DNA of 64,000 nt from Paenibacillus sp. FSL R7-0204 (GCF_038002225.1 NZ_JBBOCA010000002.1:42590-106589), one strand, 5' to 3'. Shown: positions 8,229 through 17,618, counted from the first letter of the stretch. The notes: generated by a model from the sequence alone, not told the origin. Translations and numbers: made by a program.

Positions 8229-11015
8229 CTATACCTGCTTGAACTCAATCCATTCAATCTGCAGTCCCGGCTTGACGAAGTCCAGCTTCAGCTCATACCG
8301 TCCGGCTTCCAGCTCAACCTTGACGAGCTTCTGTCTGATCCACCGGCCTTCCGTTCCGTTCGTCTGAATGGTGGTTACCGCTTGTCCATTCAGAGTCAGG
8401 TTGCAGGCGCTCTGTGCAAGCTCTGGCTCAGGAGACATGATGCTGACAATAATGCGGTACTGGCCCGCCTCGTCTGCCTGAATGTAGGTCGGACCGGACA
8501 CCGCAGGCGTTACCTGTGCGTTCTCGTTCAGCACCTGTACCTGCTCAGCCCCGATAGCCGGATCAGCCTTGAACGTATCAACCGCTTCAATAATCTCGTG
8601 CTTTCTGGAGAATACCGGCGCCTTCATAATGAACTCACAGATGTTGATCGCCGAGCGCTGAAGCTCCCCGCGGGTAAGCGTGCCGTTCTCCAGTGATGCG
8701 ATCGTATTATCATCGTAAGCGTTCACTTCCGCCCCGTAATTGCTGACGACCATGTACACATCGTTCTGGGCACGGACCATCCAGTTCATATTCTTACGGT
8801 CTGCCGGTCCGCCGTTCACCACATCGTTCATGATGGCCCACCAGTCGGTCATGACGATCCCCTGGAAGCCCCATTCGCCGCGAAGCAGCGTGGTGTTGAG
8901 GTCGTAGTTGGAAGCCGCCCAATGCCCGTTTACCGGATTGTAGGAGGTCATGATCGAGTTAGCTCCGCCCTGCTTGACTGCGATTTCGAAGCCCTTCAGA
9001 TAGATCTCACGAAGCGCGCGTTCCGATACGACAGCATCGACCTTACTGCGGTGCTTCTCCTGATTGTTGCAGGCAAAATGCTTCAGCGTCGCATTAGAGC
9101 CGCCCTTCATAATTCCGCGTGTGCATGCGGCAGCGAATATCCCCGAAATCAGCGGGTCTTCGGAGAAATATTCGAAGTTACGCCCGTTCAGCGGGCTGCG
9201 CCGGATATTCAGCCCCGGTCCCAGCAGCGCATCCACCTGGTTGCGCAATAATTCCTGGCCTTCCATGACATACAGGGCTTCCACCAGCTCTGCATTCCAT
9301 GTAGCGGCAAGCAGGGTGCCAATCGATACCTGTGTAGCCTTCGCTCCACTGTCCATACGGATACCGGATGGGCCGTCCGCTGTAGCTGCAACCGGAATGC
9401 CGTAGCTGAACAGACTGTCGCTAACGCCCCCGAAGGCCGAAGCCGTACCCGGAGTCACCAGCGGGCTGCTCATCCCTTCGCCCCGGACAATCGCCGCCAG
9501 GTCTTGGTCGCTTAGCTGGGCAATGAAAGTGCTCATGCTGACTTTTCCGTCATGGACATCTCGCAGGGTATATCCCTGATTGCCGGTCTGCTCAAGCGTC
9601 TGCGGCAGATTGCGTTCAATCCGCTCCGCCAGATCCACCTTGCGTGTTGGCACCTCAGAGGAGGCCAGCTCATAAGAACCATCTTCCTTGCGGGAACCCG
9701 GCTTCATCCGCATGAAGCTCTCGGTAGGCGCCATCGCTTCTTCCAGCTGTTCCACGACCTTAAGCTCTTCCAGCACATAACCTTCTTGTCCATCCAGAAG
9801 CACTGCTGACACTGCTTTGACACTGGTGCCAACATAGAAACGGTAGGTCCCGGCTTCCAGCACATAAGCGGAAGCATGCCCGGTCACTCCGGCGTCATCA
9901 TAGGAGGCTATGGAATGAAGCGGGAAGGTCACGGTAAGGTGCTGAGACTCACCAGGCTCCAGCAGCTTGGTCTTAGCAAAGGCTGCCAGCGCTTTGGCTG
10001 GTTGACCCAGCTGTCCCTGCGGCGCTTCGTAATACACCTGCACTACTTCTTTACCGGCATATACGGCTCCCGTATTCGTTACGGTAACGCCGATTTCAAT
10101 CTGCGGCTCACCCGCCTGGTTCACCAGCTTCGCTTCCTCCGGCTCCAGCCTGAAGGTCGTGTAAGAGATCCCGTAGCCGAATTCATACTGAACCTTATCA
10201 GGGCAGAAGGTTTCGAAATAACGGTAGCCTACATAGATATCTTCCTCGTACAGGTTCTTGAACTCATTGCCGTAGTTGCGGGTCGACGGGTAATCTTCAA
10301 TGGAATACGCGATGGTGTCCGTCAGCTTGCCGCTTGGCGTAACCTCTCCGGCCAGAACATCGGCGATTGCGTGGCCGCCCTCCATACCGCCATGCCAGGA
10401 ATAGATCACAGCAGAGATAGGATTCACATAAGCAGCGTCATTTACCCAGCTCATATCCATAATGTTGGACACGTTAAGCACCACAATCGTCTGTTCAAAA
10501 TGAGCCGTAACCGAGACAAGCATCGCCTTCTCATCTTCCGTCAGCCGGTAGCTGCCTGCGGTATCGGCATTATCCTGATCCTCGCCCGCTGTACGTCCAA
10601 TCACCACAACCGCCTTGGCTGACTGGCTTCGTGCTTGTTTGACCAGCTCATCTGTAAGCGGCATTTCCTTCTGGTTCCACGGCTCCGCAGCCCATACCTT
10701 CCCGCCGTCATCGAACGGATTAAGCCCGATCCAGGCCTCGTAGGCTGCAGCCAGCTCTTCATTCACGCTAATGTTCTTCTTGCTGCGCAGTCCATCCAGC
10801 AGATTCGTCGTATATGCAACGTGAACGCTACCGCCCGATCCTGTACCGCTGCGGTAATAATTCACCTGTATTCTCCCAAAAACAGCAACGCTCTCACCGT
10901 TACCCAGCGGAAGCACCTTTCCCTCATTCTTAAGCAGTACTGCACCTTCTGCGGCTACCGTCCGGCTAAATTCTGCAAAACCCTCTAACGGCACTCCAAT
11001 GTTCTGTGTACTCAA
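8229..11015 (-). CDS. GH3 beta-glycosidase with permuted domain order
   Basis: The 928-residue enzyme begins with the GH3 C-terminal alpha/beta domain (residues about 15-260, acid/base region), followed by a fibronectin-III-like domain (about 300-385). The TIM-barrel domain comes only after that (about 490-750). Its nucleophile motif is GIVMTDWWA, with the aspartate at residue 724. The C-terminal 110 residues look like a beta-sandwich carbohydrate-binding module. This order is swapped relative to ordinary GH3 enzymes, and permuted GH3 beta-glucosidases are known in Firmicutes. No signal peptide is seen, so it acts inside the cell on imported oligosaccharides. TTG at 11015 is chosen because AGGAGG lies seven bases upstream; an ATG at 11045 would lie upstream of that site. 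Confidence 0.9.
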   Translation of the reverse strand: MSTQNIGVPLEGFAEFSRTVAAEGAVLLKNEGKVLPLGNGESVAVFGRIQVNYYRSGTGSGGSVHVAYTTNLLDGLRSKKNISVNEELAAAYEAWIGLNPFDDGGKVWAAEPWNQKEMPLTDELVKQARSQSAKAVVVIGRTAGEDQDNADTAGSYRLTEDEKAMLVSVTAHFEQTIVVLNVSNIMDMSWVNDAAYVNPISAVIYSWHGGMEGGHAIADVLAGEVTPSGKLTDTIAYSIEDYPSTRNYGNEFKNLYEEDIYVGYRYFETFCPDKVQYEFGYGISYTTFRLEPEEAKLVNQAGEPQIEIGVTVTNTGAVYAGKEVVQVYYEAPQGQLGQPAKALAAFAKTKLLEPGESQHLTVTFPLHSIASYDDAGVTGHASAYVLEAGTYRFYVGTSVKAVSAVLLDGQEGYVLEELKVVEQLEEAMAPTESFMRMKPGSRKEDGSYELASSEVPTRKVDLAERIERNLPQTLEQTGNQGYTLRDVHDGKVSMSTFIAQLSDQDLAAIVRGEGMSSPLVTPGTASAFGGVSDSLFSYGIPVAATADGPSGIRMDSGAKATQVSIGTLLAATWNAELVEALYVMEGQELLRNQVDALLGPGLNIRRSPLNGRNFEYFSEDPLISGIFAAACTRGIMKGGSNATLKHFACNNQEKHRSKVDAVVSERALREIYLKGFEIAVKQGGANSIMTSYNPVNGHWAASNYDLNTTLLRGEWGFQGIVMTDWWAIMNDVVNGGPADRKNMNWMVRAQNDVYMVVSNYGAEVNAYDDNTIASLENGTLTRGELQRSAINICEFIMKAPVFSRKHEIIEAVDTFKADPAIGAEQVQVLNENAQVTPAVSGPTYIQADEAGQYRIIVSIMSPEPELAQSACNLTLNGQAVTTIQTNGTEGRWIRQKLVKVELEAGRYELKLDFVKPGLQIEWIEFKQV

Positions 11016-11237
11016 TTGGTTTCCTCCTGTATGTTCATTTCCCATGCTGTGGGTTGATTCTATAAATAACGCCCTCCCGAAGGGAATGTACGTTACCTTG
11101 AATCTGTATGGTCTTCATATAGCATATCCTTCTAAGAATATAAGCTCCAGCCATATTATTCAAGCACCGCTTGCCGGATCGCCGGGATACACACCTGTCT
11201 GCATAAATTTATTTAGTAAAAAAGACAGTGCTAAAAT
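11016..11237 (-). other. leader and promoter region of the GH3 gene
   Basis: No gene is visible here. On the minus strand TTGAAT (11163-11158) and TATTCT (11140-11135) with 17-base spacing could be the GH3 promoter, giving a leader of about 110 bases. No clear catabolite-response site was found. Confidence 0.4.
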
Positions 11238-11262
11238 AAAAAGACACCTGTGCGGGCGTCTC
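11238..11262 (-). terminator. terminator of the 63-residue membrane protein gene
   Basis: Minus strand: GACGCCCGCACAGGTGTC followed by five T residues. This is an imperfect member of the recurrent terminator family in this window (GTGTC plus T run). Confidence 0.7.
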
Positions 11263-11324
11263 TCAAGCCTGTTCCTATGCAATCCGCTCCGCTCGAATAG
11301 ATACGTCCGGATCTTCTATTTATT

Positions 11325-11516
11325 TTATCTGCGGCGGCGGCCCTTCATCATGCGGTTGTACATAATAAGTGCAGCAACAATCATGCCCAGCATGGCTACA
11401 CTGCCTGCCGATTCCTGCGACATGCCGAACATAAGGCAAATACTTGTCACTAACTGTCTTGTCAGCAGAGCAACCGCAATCAGCATGATGGGCCGCCATA
11501 TGTTATATCCTCTCAC
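11325..11516 (-). CDS. small membrane protein, 63 residues, unknown function
   Basis: Starting from GTG at 11516 (AGGAG ten bases upstream at 11527-11531), the product has two hydrophobic segments (PIMLIAVALLTRQLVTSICL and a second around VAMLGMIVAALIMY) and ends in a basic KGRRRR tail. This suggests two membrane passes. Longer upstream starts (to 11579) are rejected, because an extended -10 box at 11585-11590 would leave no leader for them. It is flanked by its own promoter and terminator and so is a real single-gene unit. It is divergent from the SOS-type DNA-repair promoter, which lies about 60 bases from its own promoter. Function not recognised. Confidence 0.65.
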   Translation of the reverse strand: MRGYNIWRPIMLIAVALLTRQLVTSICLMFGMSQESAGSVAMLGMIVAALIMYNRMMKGRRRR

Positions 11517-11584
11517 TTCAGCAACACTCCTAACCCGATTTTCAATAACCGTATGATTCCTCATTCGATGAACCATCAATTTCT

Positions 11585-11593
11585 ATTATAGCA
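11585..11593 (-). promoter_or_regulatory. extended -10 promoter of the small membrane protein gene
   Basis: Minus strand TGCTATAAT (11593-11585) is a perfect -10 hexamer with the TG extension; no good -35 box is present. Confidence 0.55.
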
Positions 11594-11646
11594 CAAGAAG
11601 GAATGCGCATACATTTTGCAGGCGGCCAGGGAGATGGTTTACGCTT

Positions 11647-11675
11647 TTGACAAGAACGTACGTTCGGTATATAAT
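11647..11675 (+). promoter_or_regulatory. sigma-A promoter with embedded LexA (SOS) box
   Basis: TTGACA (11647-11652) and TATAAT (11670-11675) are both perfect and exactly 17 bases apart. Between them, 11653-11666 reads AGAACGTACGTTCG, one mismatch from the Gram-positive LexA/DinR consensus CGAAC-N4-GTTCG. A repressor bound there would cover both promoter elements. The promoter drives the radical-SAM/TIGR03915 pair, so DNA-damage induction is expected. Confidence 0.85.
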
Positions 11676-11701
11676 GCTCACATATGAGGGGGATTGAGAC
11701 C

Positions 11702-13021
11702 GTGGATGTAATGGAGAAACTAGAGATTCTGACCGCTTCCGCCAAATACGATGTGGCGTGCACATCAAGCGGTTCCGACCGCAAGGGCCAGGCCGGGGCA
11801 CTCGGCAACACCTCCGCGATGGGCATCTGTCACAGCTTCGCGGCGGACGGCCGCTGTATCTCGCTGCTGAAGGTGCTAATGACCAACGGTTGTGTATATG
11901 ATTGTGCCTATTGCATTAACCGCAAGTCCAACCCCATCCGCCGGGCTGCCTTCACCCCCGAAGAGATCGCAGATATCACCATGCAATTCTACCGCCGTAA
12001 TTATATAGAAGGATTATTTCTCAGCTCAGGCATTATGCGCAGTCCGGACTACACCACCGAGCAGTTAATCGCCGCACTTGAGCTGCTTCGCAATGTCTAT
12101 CATTTTAACGGTTATATTCATGTAAAAGCTATCCCTGGAGCAGACGAAGCCCTGCTGTCCAGACTGGGGCTGCTCGCCGACCGCATGAGCGTCAACATCG
12201 AACTGCCCTCCCAGGAGAGCCTCGGACGGCTCGCTCCCGATAAGAGCAAGGTGTCCATCCTGAAGCCGATGGGGCTGATTACGAACCGGATCAAGGAGAA
12301 CCGCTCCGATATCGTCCGGTATAATCATGCGCCCCGCTTCGCTCCGGCTGGACAAAGCACCCAGATGATCGTGGGAGCAACGCCAGATACAGATTACCAG
12401 ATCCTTAATCTGACGGAAGGCTTATACCGTAAATACTCGCTCAAGCGCGTCTTCTTCTCCGCCTATACCCCTGTAGTAGAGGATTCCCTCCTGCCCGCTC
12501 TAGACACCAAGCCGCCGCTGCTGCGGGAACACCGGCTCTATCAAGCCGATTGGCTCCTGCGCTTCTACGGCTTCAAGGCGAATGAATTATTGGATGAGGC
12601 CGTGCCGAACTTCAACCCGCTGCTGGACCCCAAATGCAGCTGGGCCGTTAACCACCGGGAGCAGTTCCCCGTTGAGATCAACCGCGCCCCGTACGAGATG
12701 CTGCTGCGTGTACCCGGCATCGGCGTAAGAAGCGCTCAGCGGATCGTAAAGGCCAGACGGGCCGGATCGCTCGATTTCCATGCGCTGAAGAAGCTGGGAG
12801 TGGTCCTCAAGCGTGCCCAGTTCTTCATCACCTGTAAGGACAAGCCGCTGGAGGGGCTGAAGGTAAGCGAGCATACGCTGCTTCGCTCACTCATGTCCGG
12901 GGAGCAGCTGGCTCTCCAGCAGCCGAAGGTGGAACAGCTCACGCTGTTCGACGACTTCAACCTGTCAGCCCTTCCGGCAGCAGATGGCTGGAACCTGCTC
13001 AAGAAGGGAGCGAAGGCCTGA
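11702..13021 (+). CDS. putative DNA modification/repair radical SAM protein
   Basis: This 439-residue protein carries the radical-SAM cluster motif CVYDCAYC (Cys64, Cys68, Cys71; C-x3-C-x2-C) and a helix-hairpin-helix DNA-binding element (LLRVPGIGVRSAQRIVKARR) near residue 330. This combination defines the family annotated as putative DNA modification/repair radical SAM protein, always next to a TIGR03915 partner as here. The 4Fe-4S/SAM chemistry is presumed to act on nucleic acid; the reaction is unknown. GTG at 11702 is chosen because AGGGGG lies nine bases before it. An ATG at 11684 would be nearly leaderless from the mapped promoter. The next gene starts on its stop codon. Confidence 0.9.
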   Translation: MDVMEKLEILTASAKYDVACTSSGSDRKGQAGALGNTSAMGICHSFAADGRCISLLKVLMTNGCVYDCAYCINRKSNPIRRAAFTPEEIADITMQFYRRNYIEGLFLSSGIMRSPDYTTEQLIAALELLRNVYHFNGYIHVKAIPGADEALLSRLGLLADRMSVNIELPSQESLGRLAPDKSKVSILKPMGLITNRIKENRSDIVRYNHAPRFAPAGQSTQMIVGATPDTDYQILNLTEGLYRKYSLKRVFFSAYTPVVEDSLLPALDTKPPLLREHRLYQADWLLRFYGFKANELLDEAVPNFNPLLDPKCSWAVNHREQFPVEINRAPYEMLLRVPGIGVRSAQRIVKARRAGSLDFHALKKLGVVLKRAQFFITCKDKPLEGLKVSEHTLLRSLMSGEQLALQQPKVEQLTLFDDFNLSALPAADGWNLLKKGAKA

Positions 13022-13884
13022 TGTTCAAGCCATCCGCACTGGCGTACACCTATGACGGAAGCTTCGGGGGTCTGCTGTGCTGTGTATTTGAGAGCTATGC
13101 CTGGAAGGAGATTCCGCTGGCGATTCATGCTGAAGGCGGTGAAGCAGGCCTGTTGCTGGAAGCCAAATGGATTGAGACCGACAAGGAGAAGGCAGCGCGG
13201 GTACTGAAGTCCCTGCCGCTGCGGATCAGCCGCGAAGCCGAGGAGCTGGTGCGTCTGGGCTTCTGGAGCTGCGCCCCCGATAAGGAAATGCTGCTGCTGA
13301 ACTTCCTGTACCTAGGCTTCCGGCATGGCCGCAAGGTGATGAATATGCTGGCTGATGATACTGTTAATAGGCTGATGAAGGCCGTTCAACAACTCCGGCG
13401 GGAAGCGCATCTATATACGGGTTTCGTCCGCTTCTCTGTATACGGACCGGTCATGGCCGCAGTCATTGAGCCGCAGGGCTATGTGCTTCCTGTGATTCAG
13501 GAGCACTTCTGCGACCGGTTCCAAGGGGAGAGCTTCATGATCTACGACCAGACGCATGGGGCTGCGCTGATTCATGAGCCCGGGCGGGAGGCCATCGTGC
13601 CGTTAAGCGGGTGGACCCCGCCCGAGCCCGATGAGACGGAGGAAGCGTACCGCCGCTTATGGACCGGATTCTACAATGCCATCGGCATCAAGGAGCGCAA
13701 GAGCGACCGGCTGCGCTCCTCACTGATGCCGAAGCGCTACTGGAAGCACATGGTGGAGATGAATGGGAGGGGTGGGGTGCCTGTACTCACCGCGGGGCAG
13801 CGGAAGAGGGCATTGCAGCCGGAGGTCCCGGAGACCAACGCCCCATCTACGGATGTACTCCAACTAATAGATACTCATATTTGA
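13021..13884 (+). CDS. TIGR03915-family putative DNA repair protein
   Basis: This is a 287-residue partner of the radical-SAM protein. The first half (AYTYDGSFGGLLCCVFESYA at the N-terminus) and the segment IYDQTHGAALIHEPG near residue 178 are typical of TIGR03915, a family found almost only beside the radical-SAM/HhH protein. Its ATG overlaps the upstream stop codon by one base (TGATG), indicating translational coupling. Family members are suspected to be uracil-DNA-glycosylase-like or otherwise DNA-acting; no activity can be assigned from the sequence. It is transcribed from the LexA-boxed promoter. The C-terminal 30 residues are low in conservation signals. Confidence 0.9.
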   Translation: MFKPSALAYTYDGSFGGLLCCVFESYAWKEIPLAIHAEGGEAGLLLEAKWIETDKEKAARVLKSLPLRISREAEELVRLGFWSCAPDKEMLLLNFLYLGFRHGRKVMNMLADDTVNRLMKAVQQLRREAHLYTGFVRFSVYGPVMAAVIEPQGYVLPVIQEHFCDRFQGESFMIYDQTHGAALIHEPGREAIVPLSGWTPPEPDETEEAYRRLWTGFYNAIGIKERKSDRLRSSLMPKRYWKHMVEMNGRGGVPVLTAGQRKRALQPEVPETNAPSTDVLQLIDTHI

Positions 13885-13940
13885 GCTTATCGGAGTCCTT
13901 GAAATTTGTTTCGCTGTTTCAATAGCAGTTCGATATTATT

Positions 13941-14303
13941 ATGAATAAAATTAAAATTACTTTTTCTTAAATACTTGGGTAGTATTCCTTTAACAAGGTT
14001 TTATCTTGGGGATTGTCACTTACTCCAGCAGGAATAGCTGCTTTTGGACCATAAGTCACCGTTTCAGCATTGAATGGTAGTGTGACTACAGCTTCTGGAC
14101 TTACACACTTTTTAAATGGAGCAAATATTTACGCCCCTCACAATCAGCCCTCTAATTATTCATTTCATGGGAGTATATCAACTTACCGTAACAATTTCGG
14201 TGGGAATTCACACCTAGAGTCAGGTGATACTATAGGTATTACGTTTAAGATTGATAGTGCGAGAGCAGGAGGTTTAGTATCAGTTTCATGCTTGGTTCCT
14301 TAA
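13941..14303 (+). pseudogene. broken small gene in an AT-rich patch
   Basis: Read from ATG 13941, one frame gives MNKIKITFS, then stops at 13968 and 13980. It continues as NKVLSWGLSLTPAGIAAFGP with a stop at 14052, then runs open for 83 codons (SGLTHFLNGANIYAPHNQ, then GGNSHLESGDTIGITFKIDS) to a stop at 14301-14303. The pieces resemble a signal-peptide-bearing small secreted protein with point lesions. A TTG at 14070 could start a 77-residue remainder, but it lacks a good ribosome site. Composition is clearly more AT-rich than the neighbours. No family was recognised. Confidence 0.4.
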
Positions 14304-14358
14304 TATGAAAAGATTTAGATATACTACATTATATATATTGTAACAAGGAGGCTTTGAC

Positions 14359-14691
14359 TTGGGCGATGGACATAACACCGATGACTACTCTTCTCACTTC
14401 ATCAAAGAAGAGAATCAGAGGGTAAACAAAAAAGATATCCGCTGGTTTAAAGAAATGATCAATTTCGATACTATGCGTGAAGCAGAAGAATGGGTTTATA
14501 GTGGCGACGCTTTTAATAAAATAGGTACCGAATTTGAAGGATATATTACTGGTGACCCTAAATTAGCGTTTGCATTACTTTATAACCTTATACGAGAAAA
14601 AACACTAAACTCCAATCAACGCTTTTTCAATGTTTTTGCTGATGAAGAGAATGTAGATGGTCAAACCTTATATATGGTCTGGGTAAAGTAA
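14359..14691 (+). CDS. hypothetical protein, 110 residues
   Basis: This acidic, soluble 110-residue protein (HNTDDYSSHFIKEENQRVNK at the start, EFEGYITGDPKLAFALLYNL in the middle) was not assigned to a family. It is supported as a gene by a textbook AAGGAGG seven bases before its TTG start and by a 17-bp perfect hairpin just after the stop. AT content is high compared with the core genes around it, in line with the broken gene upstream and the recombinase remnant downstream. Possibly part of an acquired island; function unknown. Confidence 0.65.
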   Translation: MGDGHNTDDYSSHFIKEENQRVNKKDIRWFKEMINFDTMREAEEWVYSGDAFNKIGTEFEGYITGDPKLAFALLYNLIREKTLNSNQRFFNVFADEENVDGQTLYMVWVK

Positions 14692-14696
14692 TACCT

Positions 14697-14735
14697 AACA
14701 ATGATTCACATAGAGACTCTATGTGAATCATTGTT
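14697..14735 (+). terminator. perfect 17-bp inverted repeat
   Basis: AACAATGATTCACATAG (14697-14713) and its exact complement (14719-14735) surround AGACT. It lies five bases after the hypothetical gene's stop. No T run follows, so it may act as an RNA-stabilising or factor-dependent end. Confidence 0.6.
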
Positions 14736-14756
14736 GATGAATCCTCATACTCCTTC

Positions 14757-14857
14757 AGTCTCCGTTAGAATGTAGAAGAGCCTCTTCAATGCCTTATGCC
14801 TGCCTGAACGATTCTTCTAAGTTCCTGTTCCGCCACATATGCGAGCATGCAGAAGAA
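14757..14857 (-). pseudogene. remnant of a serine recombinase (resolvase/invertase family)
   Basis: On the minus strand one frame reads MLAYVAEQELRRI (from 14848). A shift of one frame continues RQA-stop-GIEEALLHSNGD (to 14757). Together they match the conserved helix after the catalytic domain of serine recombinases, roughly LAYVAEQExxxIxxRQAEGIxxAL, with one frameshift and one nonsense codon in place of a Glu codon. Only about 30 residues survive. A degraded mobile-element gene beside AT-rich orphan genes is consistent with an old insertion. Confidence 0.45.
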
Positions 14858-14908
14858 CTAATCCCCCATAATCTTTTTAATGTCACCAATACATCTACGA
14901 TTTACCAC

Positions 14909-14952
14909 AAAAAAAGCGCCCCGCAGCCATCAACATGACTAACCGGAGCGCT
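14909..14952 (-). terminator. terminator of phosphoketolase
   Basis: Minus strand: AGCGCTCCG (14952-14944) pairs with CGGGGCGCT (14923-14915) and is followed by seven T residues. It lies about 50 bases after the phosphoketolase stop. Confidence 0.75.
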
Positions 14953-15004
14953 CCTTGATTGAAGCCTACTAAATTATTAATGAAATGACACTATCATCAT
15001 GAGC

Positions 15005-17389
15005 TTAGTTCAAAGACTTCCATACCCAGTTCTCAACCTCTGGAAGGTCGATGCCTTCTTCGCGGATGTATGCATGATGCTTCTGCACGATGGCGTCCAT
15101 CTCGTCAGCGATAGCCTGGTATTTGCTTGCATTTGGCAGGCTCATCACAGCTTCCTTCGTAAGATCGAAGCGGTCCATCTGGTTGAGTACGCGCATATCG
15201 AACGGTGTAGTGATGTCGCCATTCTCGCGGTAGCCGTGCACATGCAGGTTATGGTTGTGGCGGTCGAAGAACAGGTCTTTGATTAGGCCTTCATAGCCGT
15301 GGAAGGCAAAGATGACCGGTTTATCTTTTGTGAAAAATTGATCAAACTCCTCGTCAGACAAGCCGCGCGGATCAAGCTTCTGGCTTCTCAGCTTCAGCAG
15401 ATCAACTACGTTGATGTAACGGATCTTCAGTTCAGGCAGCTTCTCATGCAGGATCGAGATGGCAGCCAAGGCTTCCATAGTTGGTTCTGTACCCGAAGAA
15501 GCAATCACGAGATCCGGCTCTCCGCCTTTGTCGGTGCTGGCCCAGTCAATGATCTTGAGGCCTTTAGTTACCAGCTCCTGAGCTTCGTCAGCCGAGAACC
15601 ACTGCGGACGCGGATGCTTGGAGGATACGATCAGGTTGATCTTCTGACGGTCATTCAGGATCGTGTCGAATACGGCCAGCAAGCTGTTCGCATCAGACGG
15701 CAGATACTCACGGATGAATTCAGGCTTCTTGTCAGCCAGATGACCGAGCAGACCCGGATCCTGGTGGGTATAGCCATTATGGTCCTGTTGGAACACGGTC
15801 GATGTAGCGATCACATTCAGGGAAGGAATATCTTCTCTCCAGGTCTGATCTGTCGCTTTACGCAGCCACTTGAAGTGCTGGGTGATCATCGAATCAACCA
15901 CGCGCAGGAAGGCTTCATAGCTGGCGAAGAATCCGTGGCGTCCAGTCAGGACATAACCTTCCAGAATCCCTTCAGCCTGATGCTCAGACAACTGGGAGTC
16001 AATGACACGGCCGTATGGAGCGAGGAATTCATCCTGCGGTTCCTGAATGGCATCCATCCATTGGCGCTTGGTCACTTCGAATACTGGTCCCAGACGGTTA
16101 GACATAGTCTCATCCGGTCCGAAAATACGGAAGTTGCGGTTCTCTTCGTTGAGGGTTACAACCTCTTTCAGGTATTTGCCCAGTACGGCCATATCCTGTG
16201 CAATTACTTGACCCGGAACGGAATTATCCAGGGCGTAGTTACGGAAATTCGGCTTGTGCAGATCTTTGATCAGCTTGCCGGCATTCGTTACAGGGTTCAT
16301 CCCCATACGTCTGTCGCCGGTTGGCAGCAGCTCAGCCAGATCCGCGTTCAGACGGCCGTTCTCATCGAACAATTCTTCAGGTCTGTAGCTGTTCAGCCAT
16401 TCAAGCAATGCCGGAGCATGCTTCATGTTCTTCTGATCGACCGGAATCGGCACCTGGTGGGCACGGAAGGAGCCTTCATTCGGCACGCCGTCCCATGCTT
16501 TTGGACCCGTCCAGCCCTTAGGCGTACGGAAGACCAGCATCGGCCATACAGGGCGTGTAGTATCGTTATTCTCGCGGGCATTCTTTTGAATGGCGGCAAT
16601 GCGCTCTACAATTATGTCCAGCACCTTAGCCATTTCCGGGTGCATCAGATCCGGGTTCTCGCCTTCTACGAAGAATGCTTCCCAGCCGTTTCCGGCAAAA
16701 TATGCGGTCAATTCTTCTCTGCTCATCCGGGAGAGGATGGTCGGGTTGCTGATCTTGAAGCCGTTCAAATGCAGAATCGGCAATACAGCACCGTCTGTAA
16801 TCGGGTTGATGAACCGGTTGGACAGCCAGGAAGCGGCCAGAGGGCCGGTTTCTGCTTCGCCGTCACCTACAACTACTGCAGAGATCAGATCAGGGTTATC
16901 GAGAATCGAACCCACGCTGTGCGACAGGGAGTATCCCAGCTCGCCGCCTTCGTGAATCGATCCAGGTGTTTCAGGAGCAGCATGGGAGGCAACACCGCCA
17001 GGGAAGGAGAACTGCTTGAACAGCTTTTTCAGGCCAGGAATGTCCTGAGTGATCTGCGGATAGATTTCGGTGTAGCTTCCGTCCAGATAAGAGTTCGAAA
17101 CCATAACCTGACCGCCATGGCCCGGGCCTTCAATATAGAACATATTGAGATCATATTTAGTGATTACACGGTTCAGGTGCGCATAGATAAAGTTCTGCCC
17201 AGGGATGGTTCCCCAGTGTCCGATCGGCTTCACTTTAACGTCTGCATCCTTCAGCGGTTCTCTTAACAACGGATTATCCTTCAAATAAAGCTGGCCTACG
17301 GAGATGTAGTTCGTTGCGCGCCAGTAAGCGTCAAGCTTTGCCAGATACATTTTGGAGGAATAATCCACCTGTTCGATTGTTAATCCCAT
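15005..17389 (-). CDS. xfp: xylulose-5-phosphate/fructose-6-phosphate phosphoketolase
   Basis: This 794-residue, full-length thiamine-diphosphate enzyme cleaves xylulose-5-P (and often fructose-6-P) with phosphate into acetyl-phosphate plus glyceraldehyde-3-P or erythrose-4-P. Hallmarks are [18 protein letters not shown] near residue 57, [10 protein letters not shown], the ThDP-binding [18 protein letters not shown] near residue 177, and [10 protein letters not shown] in the second half. The ATG at 17389 lies eight bases after AGGGAG; the upstream GTG at 17398 would overlap that site. A GntR-type regulator gene lies just upstream on the same strand, separated by a terminator. A palindrome sits in the leader. 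Single-gene transcript, probably induced by pentoses. Confidence 0.95.
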   Translation of the reverse strand: MGLTIEQVDYSSKMYLAKLDAYWRATNYISVGQLYLKDNPLLREPLKDADVKVKPIGHWGTIPGQNFIYAHLNRVITKYDLNMFYIEGPGHGGQVMVSNSYLDGSYTEIYPQITQDIPGLKKLFKQFSFPGGVASHAAPETPGSIHEGGELGYSLSHSVGSILDNPDLISAVVVGDGEAETGPLAASWLSNRFINPITDGAVLPILHLNGFKISNPTILSRMSREELTAYFAGNGWEAFFVEGENPDLMHPEMAKVLDIIVERIAAIQKNARENNDTTRPVWPMLVFRTPKGWTGPKAWDGVPNEGSFRAHQVPIPVDQKNMKHAPALLEWLNSYRPEELFDENGRLNADLAELLPTGDRRMGMNPVTNAGKLIKDLHKPNFRNYALDNSVPGQVIAQDMAVLGKYLKEVVTLNEENRNFRIFGPDETMSNRLGPVFEVTKRQWMDAIQEPQDEFLAPYGRVIDSQLSEHQAEGILEGYVLTGRHGFFASYEAFLRVVDSMITQHFKWLRKATDQTWREDIPSLNVIATSTVFQQDHNGYTHQDPGLLGHLADKKPEFIREYLPSDANSLLAVFDTILNDRQKINLIVSSKHPRPQWFSADEAQELVTKGLKIIDWASTDKGGEPDLVIASSGTEPTMEALAAISILHEKLPELKIRYINVVDLLKLRSQKLDPRGLSDEEFDQFFTKDKPVIFAFHGYEGLIKDLFFDRHNHNLHVHGYRENGDITTPFDMRVLNQMDRFDLTKEAVMSLPNASKYQAIADEMDAIVQKHHAYIREEGIDLPEVENWVWKSLN

Positions 17390-17497
17390 GTCTTCCACTC
17401 CCTAATCTTTTTCTTTGTAAATTGAATGTATCACTTCTACAGTTACATCATACATCTGCATTTCAGAAATTCAATCTTTTTAGAAATTAATACGGTC

Positions 17498-17515
17498 CAA
17501 TATTGTGAAATATTG
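17498..17515. promoter_or_regulatory. 18-bp palindrome upstream of phosphoketolase (candidate GntR operator)
   Basis: CAATATT-GTGA-AATATTG is a perfect 7-bp inverted repeat about 110 bases upstream of xfp. A possible xfp promoter, TTGAAT with TATGAT 16 bases on, lies just downstream of it (about 17475-17449). The adjacent GntR/HutC protein is the likely binder; this is inference. Confidence 0.5.
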
Positions 17516-17590
17516 AACATAGTATGAAATTCTCTGCAAATCACGCACAAAAAATGTTTATTTTTATAATTATGGATTAATTTGTTATAC

Positions 17591-17618
17591 AAAAAAAGAC
17601 CGGGGCTCCTCCCGGCCT
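17591..17618 (-). terminator. terminator of the GntR gene
   Basis: Minus strand GGCCGGGAGGAGCCCCGGTC followed by seven T residues, separating the regulator gene from xfp. Confidence 0.85.

Noticed and set aside
14070..14303. Stand-alone 77-residue gene from TTG 14070
   Set aside because: Poor ribosome site, and the same frame continues upstream past a stop with plausible protein sequence, so it is better read as part of a broken gene.
15299..17266. Very long open frame antisense to phosphoketolase
   Set aside because: It mirrors the codon pattern of xfp, has no ribosome site or family signal, and xfp itself is unmistakable.
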